The position numbers and the translations under genes were made by a program. This document shows positions 42,854 through 51,776 of a DNA stretch of 64,000 nt, in pieces. Source of the DNA: Parasphingopyxis sp. CP4 (GTDB taxonomy: Bacteria > Pseudomonadota > Alphaproteobacteria > Sphingomonadales > Sphingomonadaceae). Under the pieces are notes generated by a model, which worked only from the letters and a program-made list of their open reading frames with translations, did no database searches and was not told the origin of the DNA. Location of the stretch: assembly GCF_013378055.1 (NCBI RefSeq), contig NZ_CP051130.1, positions 682,001 through 746,000 of the forward strand, read 5' to 3'. Positions within the stretch are counted from its first letter, which is position 1. Every line of letters begins with the position of its first letter.

Positions 42854-45800
42854 TCAGTTCGCCCTGACGACCGATTGCGTCCCATCGCCGATTATCGCAA
42901 ATCCAGCCCAATAATATGGGTGCGAAGTATCCGCATCATCCATCAAGCTTCGCTGCGCCGCGCGCATTGCTGCACCAAGACTATTGCTCGCCCCAGACTG
43001 GAACACCCCGGTTATCAGCCGCTCGGTTGCACCAAAGTCTTCGGGAGCAGGCCAGTGGCTGGCTATTACCGTCCGACTGCCAGCGCCGACAAAGGCTCGG
43101 ACAAGCCCGTCAAGTGCGGATCCACCGCCGCTAACGCCGGCGGCTGTCGAGGCCGCGACGCCGGCCGCGCTGGCGGTATCACAGGCCGAAAGAATGACGA
43201 GATCGGCATCGAGGTTGAGATCGAAGATTTCGCTGAATTCTAGAAGTCCGTCCGACATGTCATCCGCCGCGAATGAAGTCATCAGGGCAGGCAATGGCGG
43301 GCAGTCTGCGCGTGCCTGGGTGACCAGCCCATGGGTTGCGAAATGCAGGATCCGAAAGTCCGACAAATCTCCACGTTGGATGATGGCGCTATCGGTAAAT
43401 CTTGTCCCGGTCACTACATCTGAAACATCTTCCCCAATCAAGCGACGAGCTGTGTACAGCTCATCTGCTGGGATCGGCACGCTCCAGAAATTTGCGGGCC
43501 AGCTGCATCGTGGATCAGTAGGGCCAGATTGATAGTTTGTTCGCTGATATTGCGCCGTGGCCGGAGCGTTTTCACCGAAGCCGAGATACTGGCGTGACGC
43601 GGCCGAGCGCGGCAAGTTTCTGACGTCGCGGAAACCCCGAGCTGACAGCGCCGTACTGATGGCTCGCTCCCGGCCAAGCCATGCAATGCCTGAGAAATCA
43701 AATGGATCATTCCCTGGGGTGCTCGCGCGTTGCTCATAGGCGATTACGCCGGCTTCGTCCGTCACGAGAAGATTCGCCGGTAAGCTGAGCATGGCTCCGT
43801 CGGGCTCAAAAATCAGATGGTCAATGCCTGCGAGTTGATCGGCCGCCGGACCAATTATTTCCATGTACAACTGATGTGCGAGACGCACGTTGAACGGATA
43901 GGTCAGTCGGACACCATTCTCGATCGTAGAAATCGTATTCCTCAGATCTGTGACCCTTTGGTCAAGGGTGGCCGCATCAATCTGTGCGCGATAGGCACGC
44001 GCCGATTGATTGGTGGCGAGTACCGCATAGACTTGCCCGGCGACCTGGCTGAGTTTCAAATAGGCTTCGCCATCCTGCAAAGTACCTTGCAGGTCTGCTA
44101 TCGTTAGAGCTTCGGTTGATACTGCCTGGTATCGAGGATAGCCGGACAGGGTGGCCTGAGTGGCAGCCTGTTCTGCGGTCAGCTGTTCAAGCTCCGCCGC
44201 CAGTGCATCAATTCGCAGCTCAGCCAGAGCATCACGCTCGTCGAGCGCTCGTAAACGCCCCAATTCGATCTGCGTACTCTCGACCGAGCGAGACAGCGTC
44301 ACAGATTGGCGGAAGAGCCGTGCTGCCTCATCGTTCCCATTGCTGAGTTCGCGAGCAAGAACAGCCTGGGTGTTTGCAACACCCGGCCGGACCATTGTTT
44401 CGCTGGCGAGGAAAAAATCACTGACCAGCGTCGGATCATTGGCCATTTCTGCAAGGAGCAGTTCAAAATATGGCGCCAGTTGATTTTCAAGACTGGTCCG
44501 GGGAATCGCACGACCGCGAATTTCCGATACAATTTGGGAAAACAGCGCGAGCGCGGCATCGTTTCGCCCGTGCCGAGCAAGGAAAGCTGCCAAACGCGCT
44601 TTTGATGCGCTAGTCGCAATCGCGCTTGGATATTGGATCTCGAGAAGCTCTATTGCCAGGCGAAGCCGTGATTCCGCGGATCCAAGATCGCCCCGCGTTT
44701 CGTCAATTCCGGCCAATTCGGTAAGTGCCTGAGCTCGCAGCCGTGCTGTCGATCGAACACGACCGTCACGAACAGATCGAACCTCATCAAGCGAAGCATT
44801 CAAGGCGTCTATTGCCGGTCCATATTGACCGCGTATCCGGAGAATGGAGCCGCGCAGTTGTCGCGCCTGCGCATCAAGAATGATAGCGCGTTCACCAACC
44901 GTTAGCCGTTCACTCTCTTCGCCGCCCAGTTGCCGGGCAAACTCAGCGCCGCTGTTGATCTGTTGCGAAGTCGATTCATCAATTGCAGGCCCAGCAGACC
45001 CGTCCGAGGGCGTCATCAGTGCTTCAAGTCCGGAATCGAGAATGGCCAAGGCTTCATCGGATCTTTGCTGGTTTAACAGATGCAGAGCCTGGAAATTTCG
45101 ACGCAATCGCAGCTGAGTAGCGCTGGCGCTGGGAATAGCGAGGGCCCGGGCATAGGTCGCATCAGCCGCCTCAAACTGGCCAAGATTTGATTGCTGCAAT
45201 GCTTGATTGATCAGATATTCACCGGCGCGTTCTGGCGCATCTGGACCACCATCTGCAGAATTACGCCGAAACAGCGTTTCGAAGAATTCTGCTGCTTCGG
45301 CATAATCGCCGCTATTGTTTCGACGATATCCTTCCGCGAGTGCTTGATCGGTATCGAGTGTTCCGGCCTGAACGCGGGCGAACGCTGCCGCATCCCCCAT
45401 GCCAGTCGTCGCGATTGATAGCTCGCCCGGCAAGATTTGATCGGCGACGATTGTGCGCAGCCCAAGCTGCAAAGCAGAATCATATCCCGCCAAACCTTCG
45501 GCTACATATACGGTGTTGTCGGACGCATGGCGGTACACGGTGTAGCCGACAGGCGCGGAACTCAGCGAGCAATCCTGGCGCTGGGCAGATCCTATGGTTT
45601 CCAGGGTCGTGTTGATCTCGCCGGAAGAGCATTGAACGCGATTGGCCCTGAGCGAAGCAAGGCGAGAAATGGGATCCGTGCTGCTGCGCAGGGCATAGAT
45701 ATGGCCGACGGGCTCTGCAGCATCTCGGCAAACAATCGAATAGGAACGGTCGAACATGGTTGAAAGGGCCGGGTCCGTCAGGCGGGCTTGAACTCGGCAC

Positions 45801-45931
45801 AGCAGGCCGGATCCCGATCCCAGTCGGAAGCTGTCTTCCAGGCTTGGTCGAAGGTCCTGCGCCTGCGCTGGTGTCGATAGTGCAACGGCGCACATCGCAA
45901 GGACGCTTCCAAGAGCGATTGGCAAACGCAT
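42854..45931 (-). CDS. Exported TPR-CHAT caspase-like protein
   Basis: This protein of about 1025 residues has a signal peptide (ending near TPAQAQ), a long middle region of TPR-like helical repeats (about 190-640), a short coiled coil (about 540-620) and a C-terminal CHAT domain. The caspase-like dyad is intact: His in LHFATHG (about residue 867) and Cys in ILSACDTAS (about 918). CHAT proteins are clan CD peptidases, some activated by partner proteins. I chose the ATG at 45931, with GAAGGGGG 5-6 bases upstream, because it opens the signal peptide; an in-frame start at 45982 would hide it. It is the first gene of the surface-protein operon. Confidence 0.88.
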   Translation of the reverse strand: MRLPIALGSVLAMCAVALSTPAQAQDLRPSLEDSFRLGSGSGLLCRVQARLTDPALSTMFDRSYSIVCRDAAEPVGHIYALRSSTDPISRLASLRANRVQCSSGEINTTLETIGSAQRQDCSLSSAPVGYTVYRHASDNTVYVAEGLAGYDSALQLGLRTIVADQILPGELSIATTGMGDAAAFARVQAGTLDTDQALAEGYRRNNSGDYAEAAEFFETLFRRNSADGGPDAPERAGEYLINQALQQSNLGQFEAADATYARALAIPSASATQLRLRRNFQALHLLNQQRSDEALAILDSGLEALMTPSDGSAGPAIDESTSQQINSGAEFARQLGGEESERLTVGERAIILDAQARQLRGSILRIRGQYGPAIDALNASLDEVRSVRDGRVRSTARLRAQALTELAGIDETRGDLGSAESRLRLAIELLEIQYPSAIATSASKARLAAFLARHGRNDAALALFSQIVSEIRGRAIPRTSLENQLAPYFELLLAEMANDPTLVSDFFLASETMVRPGVANTQAVLARELSNGNDEAARLFRQSVTLSRSVESTQIELGRLRALDERDALAELRIDALAAELEQLTAEQAATQATLSGYPRYQAVSTEALTIADLQGTLQDGEAYLKLSQVAGQVYAVLATNQSARAYRAQIDAATLDQRVTDLRNTISTIENGVRLTYPFNVRLAHQLYMEIIGPAADQLAGIDHLIFEPDGAMLSLPANLLVTDEAGVIAYEQRASTPGNDPFDFSGIAWLGRERAISTALSARGFRDVRNLPRSAASRQYLGFGENAPATAQYQRTNYQSGPTDPRCSWPANFWSVPIPADELYTARRLIGEDVSDVVTGTRFTDSAIIQRGDLSDFRILHFATHGLVTQARADCPPLPALMTSFAADDMSDGLLEFSEIFDLNLDADLVILSACDTASAAGVAASTAAGVSGGGSALDGLVRAFVGAGSRTVIASHWPAPEDFGATERLITGVFQSGASNSLGAAMRAAQRSLMDDADTSHPYYWAGFAIIGDGTQSVVRAN

Positions 45932-46062
45932 ATTTCCCCCTTCGCACATTGATGGCGCGAATGTTTCCGCGTCCCAGATCAAAACTATGCGACCCCAGCC
46001 GGAACTATACCGCTCAAACGTACGGAATCCAGCGCTTGTTCAATATTTGGACCGATTTAGCG

Positions 46063-48639
46063 TCAGCGATTACGGATTCGACGCAACAACGAGGGGTTTG
46101 CGTCTGGGAGCCGACGGAGCTTGGGTAGTGGAGCAATGTCAAGCGAACCGCCGATTAAGCCCAAAGCCTTGGAAAAATCTCCATCCCAAAAAATAGGGCT
46201 GCGGGCGCTGAGGAAATATATCTCCTCTTCGATTCGTTGGACAAGAATGGACGCAAATCGGAGTTGGTTACCGCGATTGAATTCGATGCGGAGCCGCAGC
46301 CTATCGCTGTCTTCGAGTAGCGGCCGCAGCTCAATCTCTTCGGTGGTAAAGCTATTGCGCTGGCCGAACCCTTCATGTTGGCGGATTGTTTTGCCATTGG
46401 CGCGAATTATCAGATCGCCCTGGTGGAGCACCGCAAATTCCAACGTCGCGCTGTCCCGCTGAAAGCCGAGCAAAACATGATGCCGATTGGGAGGTGGGTC
46501 GGACAGCTTACCCATCTTTTCAACATTGGTTAGCCAGGCTGTCTGGCCATCTTCGCGATGCGCGCGGCCTAACATGATGCGCCCGCTGTTCGCTGGCGCA
46601 CGGACTGCTGTCGGTTTGTGGAGGAGTAATTTTTTCGCCGGAAGGGATACCGCATCCAGCATTGTTTTTTGCATCAGATAGGCCGCATTGCCGGTCTGTT
46701 CTATGATCGTTGCATAGTCCTTGGCGTAACTGAACAGCGTTTCGGGAATGACAAACAGATCGCGATTTTGGCTCGCCGCACGGCTGACATATTCGTGAAC
46801 AGTCCCCTTTGGCACACGATATTCTTCGAACTGGCCTATTTCGGCGAATAGGTCCTTTCGACCGGCGATGATCTCAACGCCATATGCGGCGCCTGTCAGG
46901 GACTGGCTGGCCATGTCTCCGCCCAGCGGCGCAAATATTGTGTCCGGCGCACCTTCTGCATCCGACGAGAAACGGAAAAGGCTGGTTAGCAAGACATCAG
47001 GCTGCGCCATGCTTGCTACCCGCAACGTGTCGCAAAAATCCGGTTCAAATCGGATTGCGTCGGTCGCCTGGAACATGATTATCCCTGCATTGGTGCGATC
47101 CATAGCGTGATTGAAACATGCGCCAGTGGCTCGGCCGACCGCCTCCACCAGTTCGACATGATCTGCGGCAAGATCGTCCAATTTCTGGCGTGCACCATCA
47201 GAAATAGGAACGGCGCTGTAGATAAGGACATGGTCCAGCGTGTCGATGGATAGAGCCTGAGCGATCGCCTGATCCAGCGCTGAAACAGTTGGGGCGTGAA
47301 TAACCAAACATATCCGGTCGGCCGTGCTCGTCTCGGTATCAGTTGCAGTAGGGGCTTTATGTGCCGCAAGATAACGGTGAAATCCGTACCAGGTCGCCAG
47401 GTTGGCATCATTGTCGAAGGCCGGCTTTGCCAGTGGCTGGCCATCTTTCAGTGCACTTTCTAGGCGCGACGCCAGTTCTTCGATATCTGGCGGCACGAGA
47501 GTCGCGTCGTGATTGGACGGGTCGATCAGTTCAGCCGTTCCACCCACATCGGTGGCGACGAACGGGATCTTGTGCACAAGCGCTTCATAGACCGCCATTG
47601 TCGAATTCTCGATAAGCGAAGGCATCGCTGCGATCATGTCACGCGAACACATGAGTGACAGCGCTTCAGGTTGATTGCGATCTGTAATGATATCTACGGG
47701 AAACGGCCAATGTTCCGCGTGGTCGCGAATGAAGTCGAGTGGTTGAGCGCCGTCGAAACTTGATAACGGTTCGCCAGCTTTGCCCAGGAATGTAATCTGA
47801 TCGATTGCGATGCCTTGCGCCACCAGCATATCAACCGCCAGCACAAATAGATCGAGACCTTTGCGAGGTTCGAGCCGACCAAAGAATACGAGTTCGCGTG
47901 TCTTGACGATATCGCCATAGTCACGCTTCGGACGGACATCCTCGACGATGACCTCTGAAAAATCGACGATATTTGGCTGCACATAGGTGCGACCTTCAGG
48001 TAGCCGATACCCAATGTGATCCATGAAGCTCAGCAGGTGCGCACTGCCGCCGATTACCATGTCAGTCCATTCGACGCATTTCTGTTCGGCATAGCTGGCG
48101 ATCAGCAAATCGACATTGTCGATGGGCTGCATCTGATAGTGGCGATTCCAGATATATGGAGATGATGTCTTCGTCAGGAACACTGTCTCGTGAAACGCAA
48201 GCCCAAGCCGTTTGGCCTGAAGCGCGTAAAATGCACCGCCGCGCCATTCCGAGCTATGGACCACATCAAATGGTGAACTTGCCTTGAGCCAGCGATAAAA
48301 GCTCAGCCAACGCGATTGCCAGTGCGCACTTGCCCCTGCGATAGGCTCTTCCACGTCGGGAAGCGGAACAAAATCAATCCCAAATCCGGCATAATGCTCA
48401 ATCCAATGCTCGACCGATTCATTCTCTACCTGCCGACCTTTCAGATAGCATATCGTGACACTGTGACCGTCTGCGGCCAGGCCACGGGCAAGATGATAAT
48501 AGGTTGATGCAATTCCGCCATTACGCACCGGGCCAACAATCTCTTCAGTAGCGATTAGGACGCGCAATGCACCCGTCGCCTGGCTTTGCAGGTCGCCTAG
48601 TGTGGGAAACGTAATTACGTCGAAATCATCTCGCTGCAT
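46063..48639 (-). CDS. Large multidomain glycosyltransferase (GT4 + GT2-like + C-terminal beta domain)
   Basis: Of the 858 residues, 25-430 form a GT-B glycosyltransferase family 4 enzyme, seen from VGPVRNGGIASTYYHLARGL at the acceptor side and from FFGRLEPRKGLDLF plus ENSTMAVYEALVHKIPFVATD at the donor side. About 440-680 look like a degenerate GT2 (GT-A) fold with ATD in place of a clear DxD. The last 160 residues are beta-rich and of unknown type. It is divergent from the epimerase gene across a 177-base spacer and 132 bases upstream of the CHAT gene on the same strand. A role in capsule, lipopolysaccharide or glycoprotein assembly is possible; the sugar is unknown. Confidence 0.8.
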   Translation of the reverse strand: MQRDDFDVITFPTLGDLQSQATGALRVLIATEEIVGPVRNGGIASTYYHLARGLAADGHSVTICYLKGRQVENESVEHWIEHYAGFGIDFVPLPDVEEPIAGASAHWQSRWLSFYRWLKASSPFDVVHSSEWRGGAFYALQAKRLGLAFHETVFLTKTSSPYIWNRHYQMQPIDNVDLLIASYAEQKCVEWTDMVIGGSAHLLSFMDHIGYRLPEGRTYVQPNIVDFSEVIVEDVRPKRDYGDIVKTRELVFFGRLEPRKGLDLFVLAVDMLVAQGIAIDQITFLGKAGEPLSSFDGAQPLDFIRDHAEHWPFPVDIITDRNQPEALSLMCSRDMIAAMPSLIENSTMAVYEALVHKIPFVATDVGGTAELIDPSNHDATLVPPDIEELASRLESALKDGQPLAKPAFDNDANLATWYGFHRYLAAHKAPTATDTETSTADRICLVIHAPTVSALDQAIAQALSIDTLDHVLIYSAVPISDGARQKLDDLAADHVELVEAVGRATGACFNHAMDRTNAGIIMFQATDAIRFEPDFCDTLRVASMAQPDVLLTSLFRFSSDAEGAPDTIFAPLGGDMASQSLTGAAYGVEIIAGRKDLFAEIGQFEEYRVPKGTVHEYVSRAASQNRDLFVIPETLFSYAKDYATIIEQTGNAAYLMQKTMLDAVSLPAKKLLLHKPTAVRAPANSGRIMLGRAHREDGQTAWLTNVEKMGKLSDPPPNRHHVLLGFQRDSATLEFAVLHQGDLIIRANGKTIRQHEGFGQRNSFTTEEIELRPLLEDSDRLRLRIEFNRGNQLRFASILVQRIEEEIYFLSARSPIFWDGDFSKALGLIGGSLDIAPLPKLRRLPDANPSLLRRIRNR

Positions 48640-48816
48640 CGGGATTGCCTAATCTGGAAAACAGCGATTGGCCACTTTCATTCGGGTTACAGTTTTGCCC
48701 GTGCCCCGCCTGCGCCTGAATCTGATCGACGAACGCATTGAAAAAGAGAGTGGCATTTAGCGGGTTGGTCGCTTATCGGGCGCCTCTTGGCAGTGCAATT
48801 GCGGTGATGGGACAAG

Positions 48817-49758
48817 ATGATGGAAAAGAAACGCGTAGTGGTAACCGGAGGCGCCGGTTTCGTCGGCAGCAATTTGATAGCGCGCTTGGAAAGCCTTGGC
48901 GGCTTTGATGTAACAGTCCTTGATAGCGAAGTACTCGGGTCGCGAGAGGCAATCGCCGATCTGGATACTACCTTCATCAAAGGTGACATTTGTGATCCGG
49001 AAGCCGTCGAAAAGGCTTTGGATGGTGCAGATGCCGTCGTACACCTGGCTGCTGACACACGCGTTATTCCTTCGATTGAAGAACCCAAGTTCAATTTCGA
49101 TGTGAATGTCGGCGGTAGCCTGGTCATTCTGGAGGCAATGCGGCGCCTTGGGGTCAATAGGATCATCAGCGCATCGACCGGTGGCGCGATTATCGGCGAA
49201 GCAAATCCGCCGGTCCATGAAGGCATGGTCGCCTCTCCGGCATCACCCTATGGCGCGTCCAAGCTGGCCGTTGAGGGATATTGTTCTGCCTATTCGGCGT
49301 GTTACGGCATAAAAGCAGCATCGCTGCGTTTCTCAAATGTCTATGGCCCGCGATCCTGGCACAAGGGTAGCGTTGTGGCACTGTTCATCAAGCAGATCCT
49401 GCGGGGTGAAACGCTGACCGTATACGGCGATGGAGAGCAGACCCGCGATTATGTCCATGCGCAGGATCTCGCAGATGGTATCGTTGCTGCCATTCAGTCG
49501 GATGCGTCTGGGCCCATTCAGCTCGGCACCGGTCTCGGAACACCGTTAAATGCCATTATCGACATGCTTCGCGAAATCAGCGGCCAAGAGATAGCAGTGA
49601 ACTATGAACCGTTCCGTGACGGTGAAATTGTGCATACCTGGTGTGACATCAGCCATGCACGCGAAACATTGGGTTATGATCCCAGAATTACCGTGCGGGA
49701 GGGGCTTGAGGAAAGTTGGCGTTGGTTCGTTGATAATCGCGATCGGCTCTCGCTTTAG
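48817..49758 (+). CDS. NAD-dependent sugar-nucleotide epimerase/dehydratase
   Basis: This 313-residue extended short-chain dehydrogenase of UDP-glucose 4-epimerase type has a TGGAGFVGSN cofactor motif at the N-terminus, a catalytic Ser/Thr in SASTGGAIIGE, and the YxxxK pair in SPYGASKLAVEG. A substrate-binding NVYGPR motif and a C-terminal REGLEESWRWF end are also typical. It should interconvert nucleotide sugars for the neighbouring glycosyltransferases. ATG ATG at 48817-48822 gives two possible starts; a GGGA precedes both. It opens the plus-strand glycan operon. Confidence 0.9.
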   Translation: MMEKKRVVVTGGAGFVGSNLIARLESLGGFDVTVLDSEVLGSREAIADLDTTFIKGDICDPEAVEKALDGADAVVHLAADTRVIPSIEEPKFNFDVNVGGSLVILEAMRRLGVNRIISASTGGAIIGEANPPVHEGMVASPASPYGASKLAVEGYCSAYSACYGIKAASLRFSNVYGPRSWHKGSVVALFIKQILRGETLTVYGDGEQTRDYVHAQDLADGIVAAIQSDASGPIQLGTGLGTPLNAIIDMLREISGQEIAVNYEPFRDGEIVHTWCDISHARETLGYDPRITVREGLEESWRWFVDNRDRLSL

Positions 49759-49797
49759 CTTGTTTCTGACGCTGGATTTTCGCACAGTCCCGCCATC

Positions 49798-50937
49798 GTG
49801 ACCCAGATTGCCTATTTCGAACCGTCCTACACCGCTCATAATGCGCGTGATTGGGAAATCAGGGGCAGCTACAAATATCCGAGTCTTTTGGGTGATCTGC
49901 ACACAATGGCGAAGATTACGCTGTTGATGCCTACGCTGCCGCCTGAGACGGATCCTCACCGTATCATGCTGGAAACAAACTATGATGTCCGCTTTGTGGC
50001 GTTGGACACATTGGACGATGCTGGTGATGCAAATATTGAATCACTGGTTGAGGATTATGCGACCGCAATCGCGAACCTCGAACCTGACATTGTCAGCACT
50101 TTGAATGGCCGGATGATTGGGCATAATTTTGCGCTGGCCCGTGCTGCCAAGGCTGTTGGCAAAGACTTTGTGTATCGGATTGCCGGGAACGATATTGCCA
50201 CTCAAATCGCGGTACGCGAGGCGGCCGGTCGACCTGTCACCGGTACGGCCTATCTGGCCACGCTGATCGCGCAAGAGCGCTACGCTGCAGAGGTCGCGAG
50301 ATCGGTAATCGTGATGGGTGGCACTGAGCGCGAACGCGCTGCTGGTCGCGTTGCTGACCCGAGCAAGATTCACATTTGTCGCCGCGGCGTCGACCAATCA
50401 CATTTTACACCTGCTGCGAACGCGTCAAAAAGCTGCAACCGGATACTTTTTGTGGGCCGAAATAGTGCGGAAAAAGGGATCGATTTGATCGAAGGCGCAG
50501 CGGACATGCTCGCCAAGACGCGGCCTGAAATTGAGTTTACTGTCGCCGGTGACTTTGACCCGCGAACTGAGGGAAATCGGCACTATCTGGGATTTCATGG
50601 ATATGCCGATCTCCCAACCCTGTACCAGGATCACGACGCATTGCTGCTGCCCGCACGGTCAGAAGGGTTTCCGCAGGTTGTGATGGAAGCAATGAGCTGC
50701 GGTTTGCCAGCGATCCTCTCAAAAAGCCTGTTTGAACATGATTTTGGAGCGGGTGACGGCGTGACCTTGATAGATCGCGACGTCCGTTCAATCGTTGACG
50801 CAATCTCCTCCTGGCATGACGATGACTCCCTCTTTGCAAAAGTCCGCTCCGAGGCAATCGGCCAAGCGAAAGAGCATTTCGATGCGACGGAGAACGGCGA
50901 GCATTATCACACGATTTTGCTGGGGCAGGGCAAATGA
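49798..50937 (+). CDS. Glycosyltransferase family 4 protein
   Basis: This 379-residue GT-B enzyme has the donor-site signatures ILFVGRNSAEKGIDLIEGA and LLLPARSEGFPQVVMEAMSCG, with the E-x7-E type pattern of family 4. The start is a GTG at 49798, giving a normal MxxIAYFEP-like first strand; no good ribosome-binding site is seen, and the next in-frame ATG at about 49906 would lose the first strand. The donor sugar and acceptor are unknown. Its stop overlaps the next start in ATGA, so the two are coupled. Confidence 0.85.
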   Translation: MTQIAYFEPSYTAHNARDWEIRGSYKYPSLLGDLHTMAKITLLMPTLPPETDPHRIMLETNYDVRFVALDTLDDAGDANIESLVEDYATAIANLEPDIVSTLNGRMIGHNFALARAAKAVGKDFVYRIAGNDIATQIAVREAAGRPVTGTAYLATLIAQERYAAEVARSVIVMGGTERERAAGRVADPSKIHICRRGVDQSHFTPAANASKSCNRILFVGRNSAEKGIDLIEGAADMLAKTRPEIEFTVAGDFDPRTEGNRHYLGFHGYADLPTLYQDHDALLLPARSEGFPQVVMEAMSCGLPAILSKSLFEHDFGAGDGVTLIDRDVRSIVDAISSWHDDDSLFAKVRSEAIGQAKEHFDATENGEHYHTILLGQGK

Positions 50938-51776
50938 CCGGCGATCAGACATCTAATGTGCGACGCTACTGGTTAGCGGATTCAGATGCGGTTGATGCAA
51001 TTGAAAGCGCTGTAAATCCGCCGAATTGGGGGAATTGTGACGTTCCCGTAACAATATTTTGCCTCGATGCCGCAACCTTTGCAGCTCTGGCACCAATGGC
51101 CGAGAGCGATAACAGTATCGAAGTGCTTGATTCGAGCGAGGAAACGGCATTCGCGTCTGCCTTCAGTGCGCATATCGCGAAGGAACAGGCAGGTTATGTC
51201 CAAGTGACCGGGCATGCCATCGAAGATTTCCCGGCGAGCGTCTCGTTGATCCTCGAACATTTGGTCGAGGGCACACCGCAGGCAGTTGCAACGACCATGC
51301 TGGCCGTGTCCCGGTATCGAACGGAAATGCCCGATGGCAGTGCAGCTGTTGCGCCGCGGAATGTCTGGCTCAGGACATCGCAGGTTCGCAGCCAACTATC
51401 GGAAATGACAGCAACCTCTCCAGCTTCAGTACTTGACGCGATCGAGGCCATTATTGGGGAATTGACAATTGAGCCGTTGCCGCTTGTTTCCGGCGCCTTC
51501 TATCTGACGCAGGCAGAACAAGCCGAACTCGTCGGTGCTGCACGTAGCGCGGCGGAGTGGCGCGCAAGGGCTGCGGAATCGGCGGCGGAAGTCGATCGAT
51601 TGCTGAGTGAGAAGCGGGTTCGCGCCGGCCGTGAAGCAGCGCTTCGAGCGCGCCATGACCGAGATCTGGCTCGGCAAGTAGAGCGTACTCGGGCCGAAAT
51701 CGAACGTCTGCATCGCGCGGCTGGCTGGGCAGGCCGGTGGCGTGCGCGTTTCGCTCGGATGTTTGGCGGAAAATGA
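50934..51776 (+). CDS. Unknown protein with C-terminal coiled coil, in glycan operon
   Basis: These 280 residues match no family I recognise. The first 180 are mixed alpha/beta with no catalytic motif visible. Residues about 190-265 are Ala/Arg/Glu-rich and predicted coiled coil (RAAESAAEVDRLLSEKRV and following), and the end is basic (WRARFARMFGGK). There is no signal peptide or membrane helix. It overlaps its neighbours by ATGA on both sides, between two glycosyltransferases, so it is probably an accessory or scaffold protein of the same assembly. Long coiled-coil tails are common in chain-length or complex-organising proteins, but this is only analogy. Confidence 0.6.
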   Translation: MTGDQTSNVRRYWLADSDAVDAIESAVNPPNWGNCDVPVTIFCLDAATFAALAPMAESDNSIEVLDSSEETAFASAFSAHIAKEQAGYVQVTGHAIEDFPASVSLILEHLVEGTPQAVATTMLAVSRYRTEMPDGSAAVAPRNVWLRTSQVRSQLSEMTATSPASVLDAIEAIIGELTIEPLPLVSGAFYLTQAEQAELVGAARSAAEWRARAAESAAEVDRLLSEKRVRAGREAALRARHDRDLARQVERTRAEIERLHRAAGWAGRWRARFARMFGGK

